A DNA stretch of 64,000 nucleotides from Paramyrothecium sp. XJ0827 (lineage: Eukaryota > Ascomycota > Sordariomycetes > Hypocreales > Stachybotryaceae): the NCBI GenBank assembly GCA_020881915.1, contig JAJFPB010000014.1:372001-436000 (forward strand). Reading direction: 5' to 3'. A program made the translations under genes and the position numbers. The notes under the pieces are model-generated. The model did not search any database. It worked only from the letters and a program-made list of their open reading frames with translations, and was not told the DNA's origin. Shown here in pieces: positions 44,300-54,756 of this stretch; the stretch's first letter is position 1, and every line of letters begins with the position of its first letter.

Positions 44300-45738
44300 A
44301 TGGTTGCTCTGAATGTTCTCGGTCTGAATTGCGGTACAAGCATTGATGGTGGGCCCTTCGTCTTGTCGAAGCGAGTGAACTTGTGTTCGCTAATCATATA
44401 TCAGGCATCGATGTTGCACACTGTCGCATCTCCTGCCTAACTTCTTCAAACGATATCAAGGTCGAGCTGCTCACCTACACAGAGATTCCAGTAAACTCGG
44501 AACTTCGATCACAAGTTCTTCGTCTGTGTCGTCCTAATCGCGAGGATGCCGCCACGTCCATGGCTGAAGTGTGCGATCTCAACTTTTCGCTAGGTAGAGA
44601 GTTTTCTCGCGCAATTGAGGAGTCTGGTGTCGACTTGGAAAATGTCGATATCATTGCCAGTCATGGCCAGACCTTATGGCACCAACCGCTTGGCGAGCAT
44701 CGGTCAACCCTACAAATGGCGGAGCCCGCGGTAATTTCTCGCAAGACCGGAAGGTTGTCAAAAAATACCATCATCCGCTGCCGATGATTGCTGACTCTGA
44801 ATAGGACGGTTGTCAGTGGTTTCCGCGTAGCTGAGCTTGCTGCCGGACGCCAAGGTGCTCCTTTGGCCGGTTTCTTCGAGTCAGCATTGCTGTCCGATCC
44901 TAGCGTGACAAAAATCAGTCAGAACATAGGTGGAATAGGTGCGTAAATCTAATATACTACGCAGTAAGGCCCTATCCTGACTCGATCTCCAGGTAACGCA
45001 TCAGTTATGCGTGCGCGCGAGACTCAAGCTGGAGACTCTAAAGCGGCATATTTCGCGTTTGACACAGGCCCTGGGAACGTGTTCATTGATGCTGCTATGC
45101 GAATCCTAACGAATGGTGCAAAGCACTACGACCACAACGGAGAGCTTGGCGCCAGGGGCGAACAAGATATCGACCACAAATTTGTCGAAAACTACCTAAA
45201 GGCCGAGTCTTACTTCCAAGCGAAGCCTCCCAAGACCACTGGTCGAGAACTCTTCTCGGACGATGTCGCTCAAAAGCTGGTGCAGGACATGAAAAATGCG
45301 GGTAAAAGCGATGCAGCCATTATCGCCACCGTCACACGAATCACCGCAGAGTCCATCGCCAAAGCATACGAAGATTTTGTAATTCCCATCTTGGGCGAAA
45401 GGAGAATTATTGATGAGATCTATATCTGTGGCGGTGGCGCTCATAATCCCAATATCCTCAGACACCTGAAGGCCAGATTCCCTCAAAGCCAGGTACTGAA
45501 ACTTGACGATGCTCCAACCAAGATCAATCCATCTGCCAAAGAAGCCGTCATGTTTGCTGTGTTGGGATTTCTTGGCATATGTGGCCGTACTGTGCCCGTC
45601 GATGCGAACGCAGAAAGCAACGATCCTGCGATCTTGGGTGTTGTTACGCCGGGAGATAATTACCGGGAGATCATGTGCAAAGTTGTTCAAGACCCCCTTT
45701 TTGGCAGCAATGGTGTTCTTGGGAGGATAGTAATGTAG
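44300..45738 (+). CDS. anmK: Anhydro-N-acetylmuramic acid kinase (AnmK family)
   Basis: Four exons (44300-44348, 44405-44753, 44805-44938, 44993-45738) give 425 residues. All ASKHA-fold landmarks of AnmK are present in order: [12 protein letters not shown] near the start (phosphate loop), [53 protein letters not shown] and [12 protein letters not shown]. The aspartate of DTGPGN (about residue 201) matches the catalytic base D182 of the Pseudomonas enzyme by my recollection. Bacteria have DFRRRD before AAG.QGAP; here it reads GFRVAE, a change whose effect is unknown. The bacterial enzyme opens 1,6-anhydroMurNAc with water and phosphorylates it to MurNAc-6-phosphate, the substrate of MurQ. No separate MurNAc kinase is seen, so this is the likely entry point. 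Confidence 0.9.
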
Positions 45739-46407
45739 TATAATTCTCTTGAATCAACTACGGAAGTTCATAAACAAGCGGCCTGCATCTAACGAAGGCA
45801 TGTGACCATCTCCAAAGCCTAGTTTGAGACATGGCCATAAAAGACAAGTAGGCGATGCTTTTGTGAGAAATGGTCGTATCGGAACAGTTGGATGTATCTT
45901 TTCCTAGATCGACAGCGATGGCAGGCCTCTACTGGCTATGAACAGTGCGTACATTTCGACTCGAAATCCCGACTAAGCTCCAGTCGCTAGATAGGACTTG
46001 GCGGAGTGTGCTACACGCTGCCCAGATCCTTCCCATCTTTGCCGTCGGGTTAGCCGCACAGCCAATCGCCGATTCCGGACAGCCTGCCAGAATGTGGCGG
46101 AAAACCCGCCAGATTGCTATCTTCTTCGCAAGGAATATCCGTGTTACGCTACAATCATTGGACCACGCGTCCAGTGGTGATCCTGGAGGCAATGGCCCAG
46201 GCGGGAAGTCAACCCCTGGGGTCTTGGCTTTGCATTAGGCCTTCCTTGAAGTGGTTGTATTCGTTTAGTCCTACTTTTGGCTTCTTGCAACATAAATGAA
46301 CATGGAGTGCGGCGCTTAAGCAATCCGCGGAGGCATTTGTCAGTAAGTCTTTAAGCTCGAGCATCGGACATTTGTTACAATCAACAATATCGCATATCGA
46401 TCCCAAC
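45739..46407. other. Intergenic region upstream of NagA
   Basis: About 0.67 kb. Contains dyad copy 6 at 46098-46108. Small ORFs under 100 codons look non-coding. Confidence 0.5.
46098..46108 (+). promoter_or_regulatory. CGG-N5-CCG dyad, copy 6 (upstream of NagA)
   Basis: Reads CGGAAAACCCG inside ggCGGAAAACCCGcc, so the dyad extends two bases each side. It lies 300 bases before the NagA ATG and is identical to copies 2 and 4 over 11 bases. Confidence 0.6.
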
Positions 46408-47840
46408 ATGCCCAGCGCAATATCCCCATCCGGTCAAAAAAATGGCATTACAAAGTTTACCAATTGCCGCCTAGCCTACAAGGATGACTTGCTGTTTGCC
46501 GACCTCTGGGTTAGCTCCGTTACAGGGACTGTTCTCTCCAGCCAGGAGACATTCTTTGATGATGGTATTCTGCCCGATACAGTGATAGATTTGGGAGGAC
46601 GCATCATCTCTCCCGGCTTGATAGATGTACAGCTGAATGGTGCTTTCGGATTTAACTTCTCGACAATGCCCGAAAGTGATGCACAATACGCGAAAGCATT
46701 GGCCGATGTGAATAGGCATTTGGTCACGACAGGGGTAACGTCGTACGTTCCCACACTAACGAGTCAAAAAGCAGAGCTTTATCAAGCAGTAAGATAATGG
46801 GCGTTTTCTCCAGAAATTTTCATCAGCTCTATTGATGAACGTACAGGTACTACCTCATCTTCGACCACGAAGCATAAGAGAAGCAAGCAATGGGGCCGAG
46901 TCACTCGGGGCACATGTCGAGGGACCCTTTCTCAACCCTCACAAGAACGGCATCCACGACAAGGATTCTCTTGTCCAAGCCAATAGTTTTGAAGATCTAG
47001 AAGCATGCTACGGGGCTGAGAATCTGGGCCAAACACAAACACTAAATGCAGAACCGACGTCTATCAAGAAAATAACATTAGCTCCAGAAGTCGGCAACAT
47101 GCTGAAGCTCATTCCCGAGCTACGATCAAGGGGCATTGTTTGCTCCATTGGCCATACCGAAGCGACGTACGAGGATGCCTCTAACGCCGTTGCTGCAGGA
47201 GCGACAATGGTCACACATCTCTTCAATGCCATGCTACCCCTCCACCATCGCAATCCAGGAGTATTTGGTGTTCTAGGTATCGCAGAGCCGTTTCCGAGGC
47301 CATACTTTGGCATCATTGCAGACGGGATCCACCTCCATCCCACAGCAATCAAGATTGCATTCAACGCGCATCCAGATGGCTTCATCTTGGTGACTGACGC
47401 GATGCATCTGTTGGGACTAGATGATGGCGTGCATCACTGGACAAACGGCCATGTTGACAGCAAGATTGTCAAAATCGGCCCTACGCTGTTACTCGAAGAT
47501 ACAAATACGATTGCTGGCAGGTAAGCGCACCCGAGTAACAGATGGATAACGGGAACTGATTCAGCAATACAAAAGCTCGATTACCCTGATCGAATGCCTA
47601 AACAACTTCCTCAAATGGACAGGTGCTTCCGTAGCCAACGCATTGAAAGCGGTTACACTAACTCCAGCTACCATGCTTGGTGTTGCGGACAGCAAAGGTC
47701 ATCTTGAGCCCGGCGCGGATGCTGACCTGGTCATCTTCTCGGAGCGTAAGAGTGCCGAAGGTCCACCGGAGCTTATAGTCGATGAAGTCTGGAAATTTGG
47801 AAGTCCAGTTTACAAATCCAAGGATCTGAAACATGGATGA
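46408..47840 (+). CDS. nagA: N-acetylglucosamine-6-phosphate deacetylase (NagA/Dac1 family)
   Basis: Three exons (46408-46788, 46847-47520, 47576-47840) give 439 residues, typical of the family. The amidohydrolase barrel is complete: ISPGLIDVQLNGAFGF, the metal ligand E152 in HVEGPFLNPHKNGIH, GHTEATY and THLFNAM (metal and substrate histidines), and the catalytic aspartate in LVTDAM. The C-terminal part has LTPATMLGVADSKGHLEPGADADLVIF. It removes acetate from GlcNAc-6-phosphate in the cytosol, taking the MurQ product to glucosamine-6-phosphate for NagB. The join after exon 2 falls inside AGSSITLIECLNNF and is in frame. It is the last gene of the cluster and carries dyad copy 6 in its promoter. 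Confidence 0.93.
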
Positions 47841-48542
47841 TGTCACTTACTCAAAGGAGATTCACTGTTTGTGCTTTGGACTAACAGCAGAATGATCATG
47901 TCAACCTTCAGGCTCATCATCTTGATATTGTTTCAAATTATATGGTCACATTAGCTCAACATAAAATTAGAACAATTGGCATGTTGGAAAGTAGTTGTCA
48001 AGTTCAACATGATTGCACAAAAGGTCTCTGCTTGTAATGGCCACCAAGTCGGACAGGTCACTTTGCTGTGTGGTTTATTCTTCATCATTAGTGCCATAAG
48101 GCCAATAAATTACCGCCTCGGGTCGCAGAGTCCTATCAACGTAGTAAGGTATTCCACTGGTACTATAGGCCAAAAAGTTCTTATGCAGCGCACTGGGATG
48201 CTGGGTATCTAAGCCTACTTGCAGCAGAAACTTTGTATAGTGACAGGAGAAGTAAACGAATGTTTTATGACTATGTCACTGTTATAGCAGAAAGGTCTTG
48301 AAACGTCATGCCTAAAGAATGTTTTGCCACCGCTCAGAACAGGTCATCCCATATAGTAGTTCCAGTAGCTTCACAATTCCCCAGCTGAAGGCTAACCTCC
48401 GAACCTACTTCCCTCCCTCCGATCAATTAAGATTCAAGCATTAGGGACAAAACTTGAAAATTAAGAGACAGCCAAATGAATGTGATTTGAGGTTCACGGG
48501 GCAACCGCTGCATTGCCTTCCTAGCTCGATCCTGTTTTTGGC
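47841..48542. other. Intergenic region beyond the cluster
   Basis: About 0.7 kb between the NagA 3' end and the 3' end of the Cys-rich gene. AT-rich, and I see no gene. Confidence 0.5.
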
Positions 48543-49064
48543 TTATCCGGTGCATGGGCCTTGGCGTCTAGCGCAGCTTGTACGATATCCGAATGTACAG
48601 CAATCACGTCCAGGACCACACTGGTAAACCCAGTCAAAGCATGCTCCAGATCGGCACGACGTCACAGCATCGCGAGGCGAGGTGCAGTAACCACAATAGA
48701 GGCCGGTCCTCAGTCCGGTGGCACATGTGCACGTGCCTGAGCATTGGCGTGGCAGCAGGCCTAGAAAAAAAGTAAGTTGTGTATCAAGTCATCGCAATCC
48801 CTCGCTGGGATTCGTGAATTACGACGTACCGTCTCGCCTGTTGTTCATGGGCGAGAGATTGACAGTGCGGCCTTCCTTCTCGTGGGCTTCGATCCTAGCA
48901 TCCAGAATAGGGACATTGTCATCGTTGCGCTTCTCAGCGAGGTCGACTACAGCAGCTTCAGCAGCCTTGGCCTTGACCGCAACGATGTCAGTCTCGGATG
49001 CGTCAGGCTGCGGGAGGGCGGTGACGACAACGGCGAGGGCGAGAAGAATATTGTAGAACCGCAT
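48543..49064 (-). CDS. Small secreted cysteine-rich protein with a 12-Cys domain
   Basis: Two exons (49064-48830, 48760-48543) join to 150 residues; the ATG at 49064 begins MRFYNILLALAVVVTA, a signal peptide. A charged pro-region follows with two dibasic sites (AEKR and NNRR) fit for Kex2 cleavage. The C-terminal 65 residues, almost all from exon 2, hold 12 cysteines, including CSGTCTCATG, YCGYC, CRSGACFDW and GRDCCTFGY, an even number that could form six disulphides. The intron has a gtacgt donor and a pyrimidine-rich tttttttctag acceptor. I do not recognise the family. The design (signal, pro-region, compact Cys-rich domain) is that of fungal effector-like or antimicrobial secreted proteins. 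Its place beside a bacterial cell-wall-sugar cluster is suggestive but may be chance. Confidence 0.7.
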
Positions 49065-50667
49065 TTTCACTTTCAAGCTTGACTTGCAATCAATTTACTT
49101 GTTGTAGGCTGCTGCTGAGGAATGATGAATAGGATTTATGCCGAAGACCACGCCATCTTTATAGTTGAACCAGAGGCATCATGAGAAGTCTAGCCATCTC
49201 TCTCTCATGTCACGAGCGGGGTAATCTCGTAGATCACCCACACAAGTAGTTTCATGTTGTCATATTAATGCAGCTTCTCTTCGTGGTCGTCAGCACGGAT
49301 TGAACATCGCGTTAGGTCCGAGTGGAGTATTGGCGAGCTCTGCACGGGTGTCACTTTTCACGATGATCAGCTCTTGCAGGGTTGAGCTCTGGTCAAACTA
49401 GGTACTCTTTAACGAATTAGGAATTATATTGATCTCATACTAATGTCAGCTCGGGCAAATTATTAGTCTGCAGCCCGCAAGGATTGGACACTTGGTCCTG
49501 GTGCAACCATCCATCAGTCATCCTTGCTCCTCGCTCCGTCGGCCTAGAAGTCGGATGTCGGCCTTCATACCATTATAGGATAGTCTGGAGACTAGGGGAG
49601 ATGGACGGTCATTTTAAGCCGAGACGGTTTATAGATTGACCATACTGCCATCATTCTCACACGTGCTGAATCTCACTCTGTCTGCTCATGGGGCTGATTA
49701 CTGGGGACTTTGGGCTTTTCACCCTGCCCTTTGTGCTGTATAGATGAGATCTATGCCTGATGTGGGTGCCGTTTCTCTCAAATAAGGCGTCCTACACTAT
49801 TTTACTATCGCCAGGGAGGGATAGAACAGATTTCGAGCACACGCCCTCTCTACTCCCGTACACTTAGGCATGATGACGTCCTCAATAACAGGAACTTTTG
49901 AAGCGATGGGCAATTGTCGATGATCTCAACACAACCTTCGTTGCCGGATCGGCTGCAAAGATTGGTTTGATGCTGCGATGTGTAAGCTGTTTGGCGGATA
50001 AATGATGGCATACTGCAGTAGTCTATGCCCTGCTGCGGCACAATAACAGCTTATTCGCCATGAAGCAGCACTATTACTTTTTCCACATCCATAATGAGGA
50101 GCTATTGACGATAGTCCCTGGTTATCCTAAAGCCTGATGATTCTGGGCTCCAAAAAAGACTGTTCGTATCTCTCGTATACATGAAGTGGATGGGGACTCC
50201 TGAAGGATTGATGAGCCTCGTTGAGATACACCAATCGGGATTATTTCCACGGAGAGATTTCGAGAGGGTTAAGAGGCAAAGCGGAGGGACTTTCGCGGAG
50301 ACTGGCCGAGCTGAGACGCAACCCACACGGCAGTGAGGGAGACAAACCAAGAGTGGAAGCCCAATTCAAGCCGGGTACATTCTAAAGCCGTAAATGTAAA
50401 ACTGCATTGTGAACAAGGATGAAACCCAAGGAAGACTAGTTCGCCGCACTACCAGGCTGGCCGGAGAGGGGTAATACGACTTGCAGATACGGAAGTCGGG
50501 GTTGCAGTACTTGCACGCACGGAAGTCGCAGACACAGAAAGCGACCAGTAATATACGCAGAGCGGCTGAGGGCGGCTCTCGACGCAAGCGGTCACCCGTT
50601 TATCACCATTATCTAAGTCGCTTGATCTTGACGAATCGAGTTGGGGGGTGCTTTGCCACAAGAGAAA
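49065..50667. other. Long intergenic region
   Basis: About 1.6 kb. The Cys-rich gene's promoter lies at the left. Minus-strand ORFs at 50102-50350 and 50449-50730 have no recognised domain. I see no repeat or gene. Confidence 0.4.
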
Positions 50668-50895
50668 ATGGAAGCTATTCCAAGGAAATCCAATTCTAAA
50701 ATGATGGCCAGGGAGCTCGCTCCGTGCCACACCCAGGCTCTACCGAATGTGCTAGCCCAGTTCGCAAGAATCATCATTGAAATGGTAAGTAAAGATTGTT
50801 TGATTAAGCGTGACCTGCTAAGATTCCAATTCATGAGCCATCGATAGTGTGGCAATCACACAATGGAGCGGATAACAACGCGACCTAACCATTAA
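50668..50895 (+). pseudogene. Possible decayed copy of a small complex I assembly factor (NDUFAF8-like, twin-Cys)
   Basis: Two exons (50668-50784, 50848-50895) would encode only 54 residues. SKMMARELAPCHTQAL resembles the start of fungal NDUFAF8-like mitochondrial proteins, whose next residues should be about AYGKC. Here the AYGKC-like part is lost, and the frame resumes at VLAQFARIIIEM-C, which lines up with the second half up to its M-C step, where the intron falls. The remaining cysteines of the Cx9C pattern are absent and the tail is different. I infer a relict. The match rests on memory of a short family, so this is tentative. Confidence 0.25.
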
Positions 50896-51345
50896 CAACT
50901 GGGTGTTGAAATCTATGATCTGAATATTTGCGCTCATGTCTCTGCCACGTACATAATAACAAAGCCAGCCGCGTTCACTAAATTTTGAGACGTCGTAAGC
51001 ATCCCCAAGTAATACCTTCTGCCGCGCACTCTCCAGCTTGAGTGATAGCGATGTATGACCACTCCTACCGCCCTTCCTCGACGGTTGCTTTGACTAGCTG
51101 TGGCTTTCTACAAGCATGGTTTCACTAGATGTGCTTGAGCTCAACAGCCAAGATCAAGAGATTCATGGTCTCACGCGTAACATTGTTGTATATCTAGTAT
51201 TGATTCATTGTTTGTACTTTGGGAAACTATAAACATTTGAGGAAAATTTGCGTCCAGAATTGTTATGGCGGTGAGCTGCTCCATCGTACGATCCTTTATT
51301 GCTGGGTGACACAACTCCAAGGCTCAGTAAGAGCTTGGAACATGT
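50896..51345. other. Intergenic region
   Basis: About 0.45 kb of 3' flank of the GH12 gene. Nothing seen. Confidence 0.5.
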
Positions 51346-52198
51346 TTATTTGACGGAAATGGTGTAGGCGCTGGTAGCAAAGACACAGTTGGAGCCTAGT
51401 AATGCATTAGTGTCGACCGCCTCACAATTCCAACTGCTGTGACTTACCAACGAAGGGCTCGGTGCCGGCCTGCAGACTCGTCACAACCATGTCCTTGCTG
51501 ACGCCCTGGCTGGACGTCAAATAGTCGAAGAATTTCTTCAGATCACCGTTCCAGTTACCGATGTTCTTGGGCGCAACAAAGGAGAAAACAGTGGTATCGC
51601 CGTTGGGGCCCTTGAAGAGCTTCCACTTAGTGCCGAGGATAGTGGGCGTCGCAAGCGGCTTGTCGTTGGTTTCGGAAATGGGACCAGCTCCGCCGTACGA
51701 ACCGAGCCAGATCATAATCTCGTACTTGTTGTTGGCGCCGACGGAGGGTGCAAGCCACAGGTCGTAGGAAACATCGGAGACCATGTTGGTGCCGGTGTAC
51801 CTAATATATGTCAGCTATCGATTCGATTTCGCCGCAGAGACAGGCCCTTACCTCCAGGTCCAGGTGGACGGGATGGACTTGATCGCCGACAGCTTCTTGT
51901 TCACGTTCTCCAAAGCGACATTGGAGTATGACTTGACCTGGATGGGGGCGCCACTCCAGCTCCACGAGGTCGACCAGGAGAAGGACTTGCTCTTGACGGA
52001 GTTGAAGGTAGTGCACTGAGAACCCGAGATACCTTTGCCTCCGGCGCCCCAGTTGTTGTGGTAGACTGTGAAACCTTCCGTAGGGACGGTTCCCCAGTTT
52101 CCACACATCTGCGTGCCGCGCTCCTCGAGAGTCGGGGTAGGCGAAGCCAGCGCCTTGGTGGCCAGCAGGGCCGAGAGGATGTACGAAAATGACTTCAT
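51346..52198 (-). CDS. Secreted GH12 endoglucanase/xyloglucanase
   Basis: Three exons (52198-51852, 51800-51448, 51395-51346) give 249 residues, standard for fungal GH12. The signal peptide is MKSFSYILSALLATKALA, followed by a short pro-segment ending in EER. The beta-jelly-roll domain starts at CGNWGTVPTEGFTVYHNNWG. The nucleophile glutamate lies in YEIMIWLGSYG (about residue 143) and the acid/base in QAGTEPFVG (about 230). The last exon encodes just SNCVFATSAYTISVK. The enzyme cuts beta-1,4-glucan or xyloglucan outside the cell. No carbohydrate-binding module is attached. Specificity between cellulose and xyloglucan cannot be settled here. Confidence 0.92.
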
Positions 52199-53398
52199 AG
52201 TTGGTAATGGAATGAGCGAATGTAAAGAATGACCGACAAGCGTCAAAGGAGCGGACGACTAAGCTTCGAGAAGGTCTTGGCTACTGGTGAACTATTTAAA
52301 CAGTCTACGCATTGTGGGCCGTGACAGCCATGGCCGGTCGCATGGCGGTAATATACGAGCAAGATTATTACTATCGCTTCCATATAGAACCATAACCCAC
52401 TCACGGTGGTTGTGGATCCGAACTTGTGTGTTTCGAGGTTAGATGCCATCACCCAGAGGCGCGAGCTTCGTCCCCAGTACCTGGTTCTCGGACCAGACGC
52501 ACCCATTTCAGTAATGAATGTCCGCCATTCCGGTAGCTCAAGCAAATGCCGACACAGCCGGATGACCCACTTGTGCTAGATTTCCACGTTCGTTCCCAAA
52601 CCCACATCCAATCTTAAACTACGAACCAGCCTATGTCCCATTCGCGCACGCGCTAGGCGAGTCTCAGGGCAATTACGATTGACAGGACACGTAGCTCCAC
52701 AACAGTCTATGTTTCGGATTGAGTAGTTCGTTGGGTATCTTAGAGTCCCTCTACAGTGAGATAACGAGACGTTCAGCCAAAGTAAAATATATACAAAATA
52801 GCATTGCACAAGGCTGCGAGTCATTAGAGCCATTCGATGGCCGAATCCGTTTAGGTTGCACACACCCGTAAAGCCCCGGTGGTTGTTGATGGTAACAGCT
52901 GATGCTGCCACTACAGTCTATTGGGTTCGTTCCGCTATGTTGCCGATGGTTCGGCTACGCAAAGGGTGTCGCAGCATGTCAGTATCTGCATTGGACGGGG
53001 TAATATTCACCGGGTAGGTATCATCGGTCGAGCTCCGTTTAACATGGCTTCTACAAAACTCTAGAATGGACTCATTAACACCATCAGACATGTGGGATTG
53101 TAAATTTGAATGATCAAGAGGAGTATGTACCACCCTCCCATTCAAAGGACGTAGCCAAGACGGCGTATGGCGCGAGTGGAATCATATTTGACAATGATTC
53201 GATACGTATCACCTACAATTTTATGACCAGAATTACGCTCTGCAAGATAGGGTATCCAAATGTTCAAAACTGGTTAGGAACACATTGGTGCTGTATCAAC
53301 CAAAAAGAGGGAAAGGTTCAAAATTATCTTCTACCGACTAGAGTAATCGAGAAGTTCGCCTGCCTAACCGGTCGTTGGTGCGGTGTAGGCCATCATCC
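52199..53398. other. Intergenic region
   Basis: About 1.2 kb. The GH12 promoter lies at the left, with no convincing ORF (the longest are 100-111 codons, no domain). I see nothing else. Confidence 0.45.
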
Positions 53399-54756
53399 CT
53401 AACGATGGCTAGCAAACAGCAAATCTCCCCAACTCGGCATGTCGTTGTTGGTGACATTTCTTTCACCGCCGGCGGAGTCATAAAGACTTTTAGCCTTCGC
53501 TGTCCAAGGCGCTTTGAGTCCTCGAGATACAGCAGAATAGTGCAGCACGTCCCAAACAGCTGGAGCTTTAGTTGACTCTATAACAATGCCTCGTTTCGCT
53601 TCGGAAATCTCATTCCACGGCCCGTTTACCAGCACGGCCTCGCACCGTCGAAAGCGCGGGTCATAAGGTACCGTATTATTCAAGTTGTATTTGGCGGCAT
53701 ATTCCGAGCCCTTCAGCAGTAAACTTTTGTCTGAACGGAGCAGGTCATGTCCCTGATTCTTAACGGTCCGCGCTGCTAGGGCAAGCCAACCCAGTCCCAC
53801 CATGACATGACCTTGATCTCGGCCAGACTCGGAGTTTTGACCGGTAGAGGCTGAGATGGTGGCTTTGATACCGGCGCAGGGGTCTCGTTGGTATGCCCAG
53901 AGCGCATAGTTGTACATAGCAACGTCCTCGAGGTAGACAGCGAAATTGAGAAGTGCCTTGATAGAGGCAATGCCATAGTTCGCTTGCCCAATGATGATAC
54001 TCTGGCGCGCGAATAGCCAGTACAGCTGGATGCTGAATCCCTGGCCACCTTGCCATTTCGCACCTTTCTCGACCCAACCGCCTTCCCAACGCATAATTTC
54101 TGCAGCGTTGACAAATAAATCGCCGTCGAGGCCGATCATCAGAGAACGATCCGTGCCGATGATGTTAGTCAACGCCATTCCCCAGCCATCTAGAATTGAC
54201 GTGGACTTGTTAAAGTGCTCGACGTCCTTGGTTATGTACCCTACAGCGAGTGATTAGCCACCATGTTTCCGGTCGACGGCAAGAGTCTCGTTTCCACACA
54301 TACACATGATCGCATTCTGGTAGGCGGCGCGAGCATCATGCGCAAATGAAGTGTAATTACTGACCGATCCGCGAGAGATCACTGGAAATGGTCCCTTCAT
54401 TGCGTACGTGGATTGGGAGAAGCTGTCGTTGGCGAAAGCGGCGTAAGTCGACTTCCATGGCTCGATGCCTTTCTGAACATTTTCGCGGATTTTCTCCAAA
54501 TCTTCGTGCGAGTGCCACAGTCCAGGATGGGTGAAATCCGAAGGAGATGTCTTGCTTCCATCTACCGCAGGAACATAAGGAATTGGGCCCGCAAGACGTT
54601 AGTATATTTATTCTACCAGTATGTTGTCAATGCTCACCGTTGATGCCAGGCACGTCTATGACCAGAGCTGCCACCAACGGTAACAAAAATGGTAAAAGAA
54701 ACTTATATCGTCAGACTCGAGGAAAACTGACTACCTGAGATGCTTACCAACAACAT
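53399..54756 (-). CDS. Secreted alginate-lyase-family protein (PF05426-like)
   Basis: Four exons (54756-54748, 54701-54638, 54561-54304, 54240-53399) give 390 residues; exon 1 is only nine bases (Met-Leu-Leu). The joined start MLLFLLPFLLPLVAALVIDV is a strong signal peptide. Family landmarks follow: THPGLWHSHEDLEKIR at the start of the mature protein, WYITKDVEHFNKSTSILDGW, GTDRSLMIGLDG, EIMRWEGGW and the conserved GRDQGHVMVGLGWLA. These match the alpha/alpha-toroid family named for alginate lyase. Fungal members are not well characterised, so the uronic-acid polymer it cleaves is unknown. It is the third polysaccharide-lyase or glycosidase-type secreted enzyme in the window. Confidence 0.83.

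Noticed and set aside
45196..45690. 164-codon open frame on the minus strand inside AnmK
   Set aside because: It is antisense to well-supported AnmK sequence and has no family features.
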